42,165 bases of DNA from an uncultured Pseudomonadales bacterium (GTDB lineage Bacteria > Pseudomonadota > Gammaproteobacteria > Pseudomonadales > Pseudohongiellaceae). The position numbers and the translations under genes were made by a program. The DNA lies in the NCBI GenBank assembly GCA_905478195.1, contig CAJQHM010000030.1, forward strand, positions 1-42,165. Reading direction: 5' to 3'. Positions 8,371 through 16,803 of the stretch are shown here, in pieces. Every line of letters starts with the position of its first letter. The first letter of the stretch is position 1. The notes beneath the pieces are model-generated. The model was not told where the DNA came from and ran no database searches. It worked only from the letters and a program-made list of their open reading frames with translations.

Positions 8371-9097
8371 GGTATTGACAAGTTAACTGTCTCCAATCGG
8401 CAAAAGCCCCGATTAGGAACTCCTATATTGCCACTGCCTTTTCCCAAGACGCAAAAGCTCGCTGTCGGAAATATCGGTAGTTTTCGGCTGACACCAAATG
8501 TCTGCCTAGGTTAAATAAGTTATAGACAGCAGCATGAGCACCCAAGAATCGTTGTGCTTGATGCATCGATTTAAACTTGCGCATGCCCCGCTCCCTAACT
8601 CTTATAGGTTCGTGCGACAGCTCACAACGATTGTTGGCATACTGCGTCGTATCGTGAATCGTTTCTGGAATAAGTTCTCTATGAGCCACTCCGTAACTTC
8701 TGAGCTTATCGGTCACTATCTTTCTTGGCTCGTCTTTGTGTTTATTCAATAACCGCTTAAAGAACCGCTTTGCGGCCTTTCCGTCACTCCGCTTCTGCAA
8801 GTATACATCGATGACTTCACCGTCTTGATCTACGGCTCGCCACAAGTAGTGCCGCTGACCCCGGATCTTCACGAATACCTCATCAATGAAGAACGTATCG
8901 CCATACCCTTGATGCTTTCGCCTTAACCTCCGAGCGTACTTCGGCCCGAACTTGTTGCACCATAAACGAATGGCTTCATAACTGACAGTCACGCTCCGCT
9001 CAGCCATTAGAACTTCGATATCACGGTGGCTAAGATTGAAACGGTGGTAGAGCCAGACTGCATATTGAATGATTTCGGGTGCACGGATGCCTAGTGC
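8371..9097 (-). mobile_element. IS6-family insertion sequence, 5'-truncated copy
   Basis: The outer end is the inverted-repeat sequence GGTATTGACAAGTTAAC (8371-8387). The same terminal sequence recurs at 9291, 12790, 16358, 27334, 38908 and 40301. The element holds the transposase frame at 8423-9097. The opposite terminus is missing: the sequence breaks at about 9100, where a MITE-like hairpin begins. Confidence 0.8.
8423..9097 (-). pseudogene. IS6-family DDE transposase, N-terminus lost
   Basis: Catalyses replicative transposition of IS6-type elements. An ATG at 9007 gives 194 residues, but homologous sequence continues upstream in frame (PEIIQYAVWLYHRFN, then LSHRDIEVLM) to about 9079 and then meets a stop at 9098-9100. 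Comparison with the relic start at 27038 shows about ten N-terminal residues are gone. The catalytic acidic residues look present: D in FFIDEVFVKI, D in IVTDKLRSYG, E in the SHEPIRVRERG region. The enzyme may be crippled only by loss of its start and one terminus. Confidence 0.8.
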
Positions 9098-9100
9098 CTA

Positions 9101-9190
9101 GGGATACTAACAATTTAACAACTTAATACTGTTTGGATATTAGTATTCTCGATTCGTCGGGAGCTTAAATTATTAAGTTGTTAGTGTCCC
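9101..9190. mobile_element. MITE-like 90-bp inverted-repeat element
   Basis: The left end GGGATACTAACAA matches the reverse complement of the right end (GGGACACTAACAA) at 12 of 13 positions. Inside, TAACAACTTAATA (9116-9128) is perfectly inverted at 9171-9183. The element sits exactly where the IS6 transposase frame breaks. No coding capacity. The family is unknown to me. Confidence 0.6.
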
Positions 9191-9210
9191 CTTTATTTTC
9201 ATCGATTTTT

Positions 9211-9307
9211 TAGACAGCGAGCCTTTGCGTCTTGGGAAAAGGCGGTGGGAATGTAGAAGTGAATTGATGAGGCTTTTACCGGCTTGATAAGTTAACTTGT
9301 CAATGCC
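9211..9307 (+). mobile_element. IS6 3'-end fragment in inverted orientation
   Basis: A second copy of the transposase C-terminus (RQRAFASWEKAV, then a stop) on the plus strand, followed by the terminal repeat GTTAACTTGTCAATGCC (9291-9307). With the copy at 8371 it gives two IS6 tails facing outward around the MITE-like hairpin. Confidence 0.75.
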
Positions 9308-9395
9308 CTTTATCGTTCATTCCACCGATTTTGAAAGCCTAGACATAAAAATGATAGCAAGCTCAAAACTAGGCAGTGGCTCTACATTCCAGTGA

Positions 9396-10340
9396 CTACA
9401 CATCTCTCGCCAAACAAACAACGACAGACCGTTTTCGCGAACCAGTGAAGGGATATCGGCCATGCATCACGCGATGATTATCCACGAGAGCCACATCGCC
9501 CTCTTGCCAGTCGAGGGGCAAAACAAAATCCTTGGAAAGTCGGTCTAGCTCAACCAGAGCTTCGCCCGGAATTGCGCTATCGTCACCAAATGTAAGCGGT
9601 TCTTCCTTGTCCTCTCCCACCGGTTTCCAGCCAAGATGAGCCGCAAGAACCTGATTGTAGAAGGACTCACTACCGTCGGGCAGTTGCTTTACCGCAGGCA
9701 TCGCTGGCGTTGTTGTTATCAATGAACCGTCCTCTTCCCAGCGCCACGAATAACCTAGGGTTCGTAGCCTCTGCTCAGCTTCATCAACGGTCTCTACGCT
9801 CAGCGTGCTACACCAACTGCGTCCCTGACCGGAATCAGCGTCTGCCTGGGCGGGCATCTGAATTTTATATTTCAATCCCAACTCGGCAAATTGCCTAGCC
9901 CATTCTGGATGCCGCTCTCTGAAAGCCGCATACAGCCAATCCGAACGGCAAAGAGGCGTCGCGCCTCCCTCCTCTGCCGCGCTTAGACAACAGAAGAAAA
10001 GTTTCTCGGGCGAGAGAGGTGTTTGCGCCATTTCGTGATGCAAAAAAATCTCTACTTCGGGCGGTGCTTCATTGGCTGTGAATACACGCGGAGTAAAATT
10101 GATACGGACGGCATTAGATAACGATTCCTTGTAGGTAAAATCGCCATAGCCAAATGCTGCACTAAACGCATCGAAGTCTTCTGGACTGCTCACTGGAAAG
10201 CCGCGGAACAAGACAGCGCCAGTGCTCGCAAGCTGCTCCTTAAAGCGAGCAACTTCAGCAGTGAGCCAATCCAGAACCTCCGACACCTCTGTGAAACCGG
10301 CCTGATTCTCTACGATAGCGGGAAATGTACTGTCAGTCAT
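9396..10340 (-). CDS. TauD/TfdA-family Fe(II)/2-oxoglutarate dioxygenase
   Basis: A 314-residue member of the TauD superfamily, closest in style to SyrP/clavaminate-synthase-like hydroxylases. The iron site reads H101-x-E103 (FLHHEMAQT), Glu instead of Asp, with distal H293 (VMHGRYPF). The 2-oxoglutarate-binding arginine lies in SRKRSVVV near 304. The substrate is not predictable; members hydroxylate amino acids or small acids. The frame is open from 10382, but ATG 10340 overlaps the stop of the preceding aldo/keto reductase by 8 bases and starts with a family-like N-terminus, so it is preferred. Third gene of a three-gene minus-strand operon. Confidence 0.85.
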   Translation of the reverse strand: MTDSTFPAIVENQAGFTEVSEVLDWLTAEVARFKEQLASTGAVLFRGFPVSSPEDFDAFSAAFGYGDFTYKESLSNAVRINFTPRVFTANEAPPEVEIFLHHEMAQTPLSPEKLFFCCLSAAEEGGATPLCRSDWLYAAFRERHPEWARQFAELGLKYKIQMPAQADADSGQGRSWCSTLSVETVDEAEQRLRTLGYSWRWEEDGSLITTTPAMPAVKQLPDGSESFYNQVLAAHLGWKPVGEDKEEPLTFGDDSAIPGEALVELDRLSKDFVLPLDWQEGDVALVDNHRVMHGRYPFTGSRKRSVVVCLARDV

Positions 10341-11301
10341 AAATGGGATGAAAACTGTTAAAGGCCGCCTCACAGAAAACACCTGGATCGTTAAAGCGAC
10401 GGTTGCGGTTCAATTGTGAAATAGCTGCCATATCTTCAGCTGTTAGTACGATATCCTGCGCTGTTAGATTTTGCAGCATACGCTCAGGATTAGTGCTCTT
10501 GGCCACAACCGATGTGCCCCGCTGGATCCCCCATCGTAATAATACCTGTGCAGCAGTGCAGCCAATTCTAGTGGCAATAGATTTTACTTCAGTCTGCTCA
10601 AGGATGGATTCGTCATGACCTGCCATATCCAGCTCAACATAAGACAGAGAGCCTAAGGGTGAGAATGCCGTTACTTCTAGCCCATAATCTTTGGCGATAC
10701 GAATGAGTTTCTCTTGAGCCAGATAAGGATGTGCCTCTATCTGCAAAACCTCCGGCGGCATATTGCTATAGTTCATCAAATCGTGCAGCAAACCGCTGTT
10801 GTAATTGCACACACCAATATGCTTTACGGTACCACTTTCCTTCAATGCTTCCATTGCCAGCCATGTTTCGCTCAAGGGTACTTTAGCCAGCTTCATTCTG
10901 GGCGCCGGAGCGTCCGGGTCATAGATCCACTCAGGTGGATAGCGCTCCTCAAAAGGGACGTAATTCAAGGCAATGGGAAAATGAATTAGGTAAAGATCGA
11001 GATAGTCCAGCCCCAAGTCATTTAGTGTACGCTCTAGCGCTGCAGGCACATGCTCAGCTGCGTGGTAGGTATTCCAAAGCTTGGAAGTGATCCACAGTTC
11101 TTCTCGGGTACAAAGCCCTTGTGCTATGGCCCGCTGAATGCCGCGCCCCACCGCCTCCTCGTTCCCGTAGTCACATGCTGCATCAAAATGACGGTAACCG
11201 CAGCGAATCGCTTCAACTACTGTCTGCTCGCAGGTATCGGGGGCGATCTTCCAGAGCCCAAAACCAATGGGCGGCATATCTTTAACTGATTCAAATTTCA
11301 T
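10333..11301 (-). CDS. aldo/keto reductase, xylose reductase-like
   Basis: A 322-residue NAD(P)H-dependent TIM-barrel reductase of the AKR family. The tetrad is visible: D40, Y45 (HFDAACDYGNEE), K74 (TSKLWN) and H107 (LIHFPI). LDYLDLYLIHFPIALNYVPF and the PPEW segment resemble fungal/bacterial D-xylose reductases. The cofactor region SVVAKSTNPERM fits NADP(H). An AGGACA ribosome site precedes the ATG. It lies 47 bases after the Gfo/Idh/MocA gene and overlaps the dioxygenase gene, so the three are likely co-transcribed. The natural substrate is probably a sugar or sugar-like aldehyde; this is inference. Confidence 0.9.
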   Translation of the reverse strand: MKFESVKDMPPIGFGLWKIAPDTCEQTVVEAIRCGYRHFDAACDYGNEEAVGRGIQRAIAQGLCTREELWITSKLWNTYHAAEHVPAALERTLNDLGLDYLDLYLIHFPIALNYVPFEERYPPEWIYDPDAPAPRMKLAKVPLSETWLAMEALKESGTVKHIGVCNYNSGLLHDLMNYSNMPPEVLQIEAHPYLAQEKLIRIAKDYGLEVTAFSPLGSLSYVELDMAGHDESILEQTEVKSIATRIGCTAAQVLLRWGIQRGTSVVAKSTNPERMLQNLTAQDIVLTAEDMAAISQLNRNRRFNDPGVFCEAAFNSFHPIYD

Positions 11302-11347
11302 GTCTGTCCTAATGATTCTCTATTTTTAGCTAATTCTCTATTTGATT

Positions 11348-12424
11348 CTATTTATCGCTATGCTGCTCTAAGAGTGAGTCTATGTTAACCGCCCGCCCCG
11401 TCTCAATCGACTGCTGAGCAGCTAGGCCTACCAGCACAGACATCAAACCATCTGTGGTTGTAACTGCCGGTCCACTGCCTTCACGAATCGCGTCTATAAA
11501 TTCTCTGTGTTCGAGAAAACTTGATCCATGATGAAAACCTTCATGCTTAACACGGCTATCCATGGTTATGGAAACAGCTTTGCCAGAGCCTCGTTCACGC
11601 TTACTAATGAATAGCTCGTCTCCCGGAACGGTGGTTTCCAATTTACCGGCATCGCCAGTAACCGCGATCATCTGCTCGTACTTGGAGCCTTCTGCAAACA
11701 TGCATAGATCTAACATGGCTCGCGCGCCACTGTCGTATTCCACGATCACATAGGCATTGTCGATAATATCAGGCACTGCACCGTTATAGATTTCATCAAG
11801 ATGATTAACGGATTGGGCTCCAGATGCTAGAGCTCTTACAGGCTTTCCGGGCACTACCAAATTCATCAAATCAAAAAAGTGACAACACTTCTCGACCAAA
11901 GTGCCTCCGGTGTTACGGTTAAAACGGTTCCAATCTCCAACCTTTTTAAGAAAGGGGAAACGATGCTCCTGAATCGCACACATCTTCACTTCGCCAATAG
12001 CAGGAAGATATTGTAGCAAAGCGCTGGTAGTAGGCATGTAGCGATATTCCAGACCAATCCAGACAATGCCCTTATGGGAAGCCGTCAATCTATCTAATTC
12101 CAGCGCATCAGCGAGAGTCGTGCACATGGGTTTTTCCAGCATCACATGCTTATCTGTCTTGAATACATCGCGCATGACATCTATGTGAGTATAGTTTGGG
12201 GATGCCACAACTATGGCATCGACGCTATCGTTATTGAGCAAATCCCGATAATCCTCATGGACACGGGGCGAGAAGCGATCACCGCAAGATTCTATCGCCC
12301 ACTCCCTTGGCTCTTCGTTGGGATCTGCAACTGCCACAATATCTACGTCATCCATAGCGGCGAGATTGCGAATATGTTCGCAGCCCATCATGCCTGTACC
12401 AATAATTCCGTAACGAATACTCAA
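11348..12424 (-). CDS. Gfo/Idh/MocA-family oxidoreductase
   Basis: An NAD(P)-dependent sugar or cyclitol dehydrogenase-type protein of 358 residues. The N-terminal Rossmann fold is RYGIIGTGMMGCEHI. The family signature EKPMCTTLADALEL, whose lysine is usually catalytic, lies near residue 99. The substrate domain contains EKCCHFFDLMN, with the conserved histidine. I place the start at the TTG at 12424 because AGAGGG lies 6 bases upstream; a farther TTG at 12472 has no such site. First gene of the operon with the aldo/keto reductase and dioxygenase. The pathway is unknown. Confidence 0.88.
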   Translation of the reverse strand: MSIRYGIIGTGMMGCEHIRNLAAMDDVDIVAVADPNEEPREWAIESCGDRFSPRVHEDYRDLLNNDSVDAIVVASPNYTHIDVMRDVFKTDKHVMLEKPMCTTLADALELDRLTASHKGIVWIGLEYRYMPTTSALLQYLPAIGEVKMCAIQEHRFPFLKKVGDWNRFNRNTGGTLVEKCCHFFDLMNLVVPGKPVRALASGAQSVNHLDEIYNGAVPDIIDNAYVIVEYDSGARAMLDLCMFAEGSKYEQMIAVTGDAGKLETTVPGDELFISKRERGSGKAVSITMDSRVKHEGFHHGSSFLEHREFIDAIREGSGPAVTTTDGLMSVLVGLAAQQSIETGRAVNIDSLLEQHSDK

Positions 12425-12789
12425 TGCTAGCCCTCTACCGTCGTGAGTCGCTACCGCCAAGGGTAGCCTCAATTATTAAAGCACAGCTATAGTAACAGAG
12501 AGACTCCAAAAAAGTTGCAGGGCAAATCGAGTAATAGAGGACAGGTTTATTTCTAGAACGGATTCAGCCTAGATTGATCAGATGCCCTAGCACGCTTTCT
12601 AGCACACACTGATTTTGCGCTTATTACTTGTTAATCTAAATAAGAAATTGGTCGCTCTATCTACTGAAAATACTTGTGTCGGTGGTTCGATTGAACGCCA
12701 GCGATTTTGTGTAAAATCAGCACTTAACAAACCGAGTATTTTCTTGTCAATTTCACTGCTAATGATTGGGCTATTGTAACCAAATTAAG
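12425..12789. other. intergenic region with possible mobile-element debris, no gene seen
   Basis: No coding frame of note. GGACAGGTTTATTT near 12540 resembles sequence commonly found beside small transposase genes, but there is no second copy here. The IS6 relic begins at the right edge. Confidence 0.35.
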
Positions 12790-13040
12790 GGTATTGACAA
12801 GTTAACCGCCAAGCCTGAAAAACCTCCTTCAATCACAGCCTATAACGCCACTGCTTTTCCTAAGTCGAGAAGGCGCGCAGCCGTAAATAACGGTAATTCT
12901 CAGCTGACACCAAATGTCTGCCCAGGTTAAATAAGTTATAGAAAGCTGCATGTGCATTCAAAAATCGCTGCGCCTGATGCATTGATTTGAACTTACGCAT
13001 GCTCCGCTTCCTCTCTCTTGTATTCTAGGCTCGTGCGATG
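12790..13040 (-). mobile_element. IS6 relic, 3' part only
   Basis: The terminal repeat GGTATTGACAAGTTAAC (12790-12806) is followed by a decayed C-terminal transposase region. It aligns with 8423-8625 of the better copy, for example CTGACACCAAATGTCTGCC and AGGTTAAATAAGTTATAGA. Similarity stops at GCTCGTGCGA near 13038. The frames are broken. Confidence 0.75.
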
Positions 13041-13226
13041 GCATTGACAGATTCACTCTCTGAATCTACGAGAATTCTTAGAGAGACGATTCTACGCGGC
13101 AACTAGCGCCAGATGCTGCCAGCTACCATTTCCCAGGATTTCAGGTGTTCCAGTTCTGCAAGATTTCACCCCCACCCCTCCGGCCGGAAAAGCTGCCCTC
13201 CGATCCGTTTCGGGTTTGGTTCAGCG

Positions 13227-13393
13227 CTCGGTCACTGAAACCCGTTTGGATTCTTCCAGTTGCCGAGTTCGGTGAACCGCCCGACCCCAGGCGGGTTCGG
13301 AAGGGGCGGTTTCGGTCGGCCTTGGGGATTTGGCCTGAAAGAACCTTTTGAATTCTTCATATTACAGACTCGGAAGGCCCCCAGTTGCACTGC
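13227..13393 (+). repeat. element-end repeat, copy 1 (precedes a tRNA 3' half)
   Basis: Similar to 39057-39226. Shared landmarks in the same order are TCGGTCA, CCGACCCCAGG (13281-13291 and 39111-39121), GGTNCGGAAG, GAATTCTTCA and CACTGC, then the tRNA-like 45-mer. The distance from CCGACCCCAGG to the tRNA segment is 113 versus 116 bases. This copy holds strong internal hairpins, such as AACCGCCC paired with GGGCGGTT. I read it as the right end of an integrated element. Confidence 0.65.
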
Positions 13394-13438
13394 CTCATGA
13401 TCCGTTTGCTCGGGGTTCGAGTTCCTGTGGGCCCTCCA
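13394..13438 (+). repeat. tRNA 3'-half fragment, att-like copy 2
   Basis: 40 of 45 positions match the tRNA at 1-45, starting exactly at the anticodon loop (CTCATGA here) and ending in CCA. The preceding bases (CACTGC) cannot form the 5' anticodon stem, so this is not a tRNA gene. It is what site-specific integration into a tRNA 3' half leaves at the far junction. Confidence 0.75.
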
Positions 13439-13443
13439 AATAA

Positions 13444-13475
13444 AAAGCCCTATCACTAGTGAGTGGCCGGGCTTT
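13444..13475 (+). terminator. hairpin terminator after the tRNA fragment
   Basis: AAAGCCC pairs with GGGCTTT, and the intervening 18 bases contain ACTAGT. It looks like the tRNA's original terminator. This suggests the sequence to the right of the fragment is, or copies, genuine tRNA downstream flank. Confidence 0.6.
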
Positions 13476-13498
13476 CCTGTTCATATGGCTTAGCGCTG

Positions 13499-13556
13499 AA
13501 TCGCAACGCTCCGAACTACTGTATATTTACTCTGACCCCATTTATGGACCCCATTT
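13499..13556. repeat. left inverted repeat of the PrnB-like cassette
   Basis: Begins AATCGCAACGCTCC and ends with CCCCATTT followed by ACCCCATTT. Nearly perfect inverse of 16039-16094, with a few substitutions and a short indel. ACTCTGACCCCATTT is of the kind seen at ends of REP/Y1-transposase-associated elements; that link is from memory and unverified. Confidence 0.85.
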
Positions 13557-13743
13557 ATGAGGGGCACTCCTCGATAAGTCAGGGTGGTTCCATTGCACCC
13601 GTATACATACTATCCTGTCCGAACCATTGAGTATTTTGAGCACTACCATACTGCCCATCCGCTTCAGATATCAGGCTTCAGAAAGAATATAAAATGCAAA
13701 TAGTAATATTTATCCTAAAATTACTCCTGAGAAAATCAATCTA

Positions 13744-14925
13744 ATGACATTGAAATCCCAAGCCCTAGATCACTGGATACGTAGCGACTTTAGGGAAATG
13801 AATACGGTTTTAGAAGAGAGTTATTTTGCAAGCTCAGATCGCCATTCAACTCAAGGTATTGGTGCCAGTGTTAAACAACAGCTTGTTGATGAAGGAAGGA
13901 CCCTCATTGTGGAATTGCTGCGTGAGGGTAATACTGACGAAGGATTCGACAGCGGGTTTGATCTGCTAGGTAATGTCGGTTTTTATATGGCAGCATGCCG
14001 CCGTCACGATATTACAGAGCCTTCCAGAGAATCTAGGTCACCATTGCAAGAAGCCTCGGCTCTGGCCATGCAGCTGGGGGCATCTCTTGGTGTAGTCCCA
14101 CGATTTGCCTCCTGCCATTTAGAAACTCATAACTATGCTGTGGATGGTGTTTACAAAACCTTTACGAATCTTAATGATGAAAAAATATTTCTCGAATATA
14201 ACACTCGAAGCGTCTTTGCATTCATTCGGGCATCCGAATCGTTGCGCCAAATTCTCCCCCTGGGGGTTTCCCATCCGGTTACTTATGATCTTCTCTTAAG
14301 CGCTAAGCAGAGTTTGGAAGATGTTTATCGATTCAATCAGTTGTTATTCGAAAAACTTGATATAGATCGTTTCTTTTTCTGTGTTAGACCCTACTACCGA
14401 CCCCACCGAGTGGGGTTACATGAATACCGAGGTGCTAATGCTGGGGATTTTGCTGGTATAAATGTGATTGATCTATTGCTAGGAGTTTGCCAGGCAGATG
14501 ATCCCTATTATTCTCAGTTACTAGTGGATAAGTTTTTGTTTATGCGCCCGGAAGATCAATTGATTCTAAGAGACTGCATGCGTCGTCAAAGTTTGCTGGA
14601 TAGTTTTTTGCATGCTTCTAAAATAGAAGGGTCTTCTAAGAATAATTGGTTCGTACGTAATTTAACGCTCTTTCTAGAAGTTTGTACGGCTCATGGGAAT
14701 GTAGCGAAACAGCATCATGAGTCACTCGTGAGCAAGTTTATTGACCAGCCTGCGACTGCCGCGGGCCTGACTGACAGCTCCGTTATCACCGCGAGCGGGC
14801 CACCGCTACCCGTTTTACTAAAAGGGTTAAAAAAACTTTGTGATATGCGCTGTGCCCTGAATGTCGGGAATGAATTTAAAACGCGCTACTCTGATATAGA
14901 GTACCTTAAGGACTCCTTAAAGTGA
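13744..14925 (+). CDS. PrnB-like heme protein (indoleamine/tryptophan dioxygenase superfamily)
   Basis: A 393-residue protein that I assign to the PrnB/DUF1864 group of the IDO/TDO superfamily. In pyrrolnitrin biosynthesis PrnB rearranges 7-chlorotryptophan; relatives bind heme and indoles. Recognisable parts are HRVGLHEYRGANAGDF, followed by INVIDLLLG around residues 221-247, and the C-terminal CTAHGNVAKQHHESLVSKF near 314-332, where H324 or H325 is the likely proximal heme ligand. No halogenase or other prn gene is nearby. Its stop overlaps the start of a kynureninase-like gene (GTGA), so the two are coupled and probably act in sequence on tryptophan or an analogue. It lies inside an inverted-repeat-bounded cassette. 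The ribosome site is weak. Confidence 0.75.
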   Translation: MTLKSQALDHWIRSDFREMNTVLEESYFASSDRHSTQGIGASVKQQLVDEGRTLIVELLREGNTDEGFDSGFDLLGNVGFYMAACRRHDITEPSRESRSPLQEASALAMQLGASLGVVPRFASCHLETHNYAVDGVYKTFTNLNDEKIFLEYNTRSVFAFIRASESLRQILPLGVSHPVTYDLLLSAKQSLEDVYRFNQLLFEKLDIDRFFFCVRPYYRPHRVGLHEYRGANAGDFAGINVIDLLLGVCQADDPYYSQLLVDKFLFMRPEDQLILRDCMRRQSLLDSFLHASKIEGSSKNNWFVRNLTLFLEVCTAHGNVAKQHHESLVSKFIDQPATAAGLTDSSVITASGPPLPVLLKGLKKLCDMRCALNVGNEFKTRYSDIEYLKDSLK

Positions 14926-16037
14926 TCAGTGACAGATGGGCAGAAAAGTACATAAGCCATGATGGCATCTACTTGCTGAATCATTCCGTTGGACTACCAT
15001 TGCGATCTTTGGAGCCCACTGCGACCACCGATTTTTGGCAGGCATGGCGGAACGCTGACAGTGAAATATGGACTCATTGGTTAGCAGCTATAGAATCTTT
15101 TCGTGCGCGGCTGGCTTCCCTACTGAACGGGGAAAAAGATAGCTTCTGCCCTCAGACAAGCCTTTCTAGTGCTGTTGCAAAAATTCTCGATTCTCTGCCG
15201 TTAGATAAAGAAAGAAATTGTATTTTGATGAGTGAAGAAGATTTTCCCTCCATTGCATTTGCGTTACAAAAAGCTGGAGGTGCTGGCTATCGTTTAAAAT
15301 TCATTCCTGCAGAAGCTGACACTTCAGATATTGACATCTGGGATCAACAGACAACATCAGATGTTGCGATGGTTTTAGTAACGCATGTACAGTCTAATAA
15401 CGGTCGTCAGTTACCAGTTCAACTTATAACGAACCTTAGCCGTCAAAAAAATATTTTGTCTATTGTGGACATTGCTCAGTCTGCTGCTATTTTGCCTATT
15501 GACCTCCAAGCTTGGGCTGCAGACTTTGTAGTTGGTTCTTGTGTAAAGTGGATTGGGGGAGGCCCAGGCGCAGGGTTTCTTTGGGTCAGTCCAGATGTTA
15601 TCGAGCGATGTGAACCACAGAGCGTGGGATGGTTTTCACACTCGAATCCGTTTGAATTTGATATACATAATTTTGATTATGCTCCGAATGCGCTGCGCTT
15701 CTGGGGAGGGACGCCCTCTGTGCTCCCCTACGTTGTAGCTTCTCACAGCTTAAAATTCATTAACAACATCGGTGTTGACAAGATTAGAGCGCACAATAAT
15801 GAGCTAGTCGATAGAATCATTCAGGCGATAAGCCCTGAAAACTTAGTGTCTCCAATAGAATTGGAGCGACGGGGCGGAACGCTGATTTTAGATTTTAGAG
15901 ATCGTAATCAAGATATGATAAAGCGGCTTCGAGACGCTCATGTTCAATTTGATGTTCGTGCTAAAGGGATTCGTTTATCTCCACATCTATGTAATAACGG
16001 CCAGCAAATTGACGCGCTAATTAAACTTTTAAATTAA
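14922..16037 (+). CDS. kynureninase-like PLP enzyme (aminotransferase class V fold)
   Basis: A 371-residue fold-type I PLP enzyme. K209 in VVGSCVKWIGGGPGAGFLWV is the Schiff-base lysine, in the same context as in kynureninase. D183 (VDIAQS) should contact the pyridine nitrogen; kynureninases usually have His where this protein has Q186. RFWGGTPSVLPY matches the kynureninase substrate-side motif. Starts with GTG overlapping the PrnB-like stop by four bases. Known kynureninases cleave kynurenine to anthranilate and alanine. A related cleavage or desulfurase-like reaction cannot be excluded. The right inverted repeat begins 2 bases after the stop, so the cassette is trimmed to the gene. Confidence 0.75.
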   Translation: MISDRWAEKYISHDGIYLLNHSVGLPLRSLEPTATTDFWQAWRNADSEIWTHWLAAIESFRARLASLLNGEKDSFCPQTSLSSAVAKILDSLPLDKERNCILMSEEDFPSIAFALQKAGGAGYRLKFIPAEADTSDIDIWDQQTTSDVAMVLVTHVQSNNGRQLPVQLITNLSRQKNILSIVDIAQSAAILPIDLQAWAADFVVGSCVKWIGGGPGAGFLWVSPDVIERCEPQSVGWFSHSNPFEFDIHNFDYAPNALRFWGGTPSVLPYVVASHSLKFINNIGVDKIRAHNNELVDRIIQAISPENLVSPIELERRGGTLILDFRDRNQDMIKRLRDAHVQFDVRAKGIRLSPHLCNNGQQIDALIKLLN

Positions 16038-16038
16038 G

Positions 16039-16094
16039 AAATGGGGTAGAAATGGGGTCAGAGTAGATATACAGTAGTTTGGAGCGTTGCGATT
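16039..16094. repeat. right inverted repeat of the PrnB-like cassette
   Basis: Inverse of 13499-13556: starts AAATGGGGT, repeats AAATGGGGTCAGAGT, and ends GGAGCGTTGCGATT (16081-16094). Together the pair bound 2.6 kb holding only the two coupled genes. Confidence 0.85.
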
Positions 16095-16357
16095 TGGGCT
16101 GCTTTGGAAGAAGGGCTGCCCCGTTGCCATTGGAGTTGTTGGACAAGGATCTCCAGCAGTACGATTCTGCAGTACATAATGTGCTGTTCATAGTCAGGCA
16201 TAGCTTAAAGCATTAAGGGATTGAGTTCGGAAAGAAGATCTCTACATACCTGGTTTAAAAGGATTTTTCTAGTTATTCCATTTAGGAGTCCGATCAGGCT
16301 GTGGGAGAGAGTTACAACAAAAGAGGAAAAGGAGGAAGAGCGGTAGACGGTTTCATC
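16095..16357. other. spacer between cassette end and IS6 relic, no gene seen
   Basis: No coding frame or clear hairpin. Composition is purine-rich near 16310-16345. Confidence 0.4.
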
Positions 16358-16730
16358 GGTATTGACAAGCTAATGGCCAACATTAAGAAACCTGGCGAAA
16401 CCGCTTCTAAATAGCCACTGCCTTTTCCCAAGCCGCAAAGGCACGCAGTCTAAAATACCGAAAGTTCTCAGCCGACATCAAATGCCTACCTAGGTTGAGC
16501 AATGTATAAACCGCCGCATGAGCACCTAAAAATCGTCGCGCTTGTTCTATCTATTTGAACTTGCGCATACACCGCTCTCACAGTCTTGCAGGCTCGTGCA
16601 TAGCTCACATCGATGCCCCCTTGTGACATAAAATCCTCGATATCACGATGACTGAGATTGAATCGGTGGTAGATATTTGACTGGTTCATGCTCCAAATTC
16701 TGACAGAAAGGGGTTCAACTTGTCAGCACC
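16358..16730 (-). mobile_element. IS6-derived, internally deleted element with both ends
   Basis: The left end GGTATTGACAAGCTAAT (16358-16374) and the right end TTCAACTTGTCAGCACC (to 16730) are inverted relatives. Inside, decayed transposase C-terminal sequence is joined near 16617 directly to N-terminal sequence (minus strand: YHRFNLSHRDIE). The middle of the gene, including the catalytic core, is missing. At 373 bp it looks like a non-autonomous derivative. Confidence 0.8.
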
Positions 16731-16803
16731 AGTGTCCCTGATGCTCTTTTTTCTGTAACTTTCGGATAAACCCATCTATTAAGACAACTAAAAGGAACAG
16801 CTC

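Noticed and set aside
8329-8514. 61-codon plus-strand frame over the IS6 terminus
   Set aside because: Antisense to the transposase 3' end and terminal repeat.
13145-13351. 68-codon frame rich in Pro and Arg
   Set aside because: Lies inside the repeated element-end sequence; the second copy does not preserve the frame.
16486-16689. 67-codon minus-strand frame with YHRFNLSHRDIE
   Set aside because: Part of an internally deleted IS6 relic, not a functional gene.
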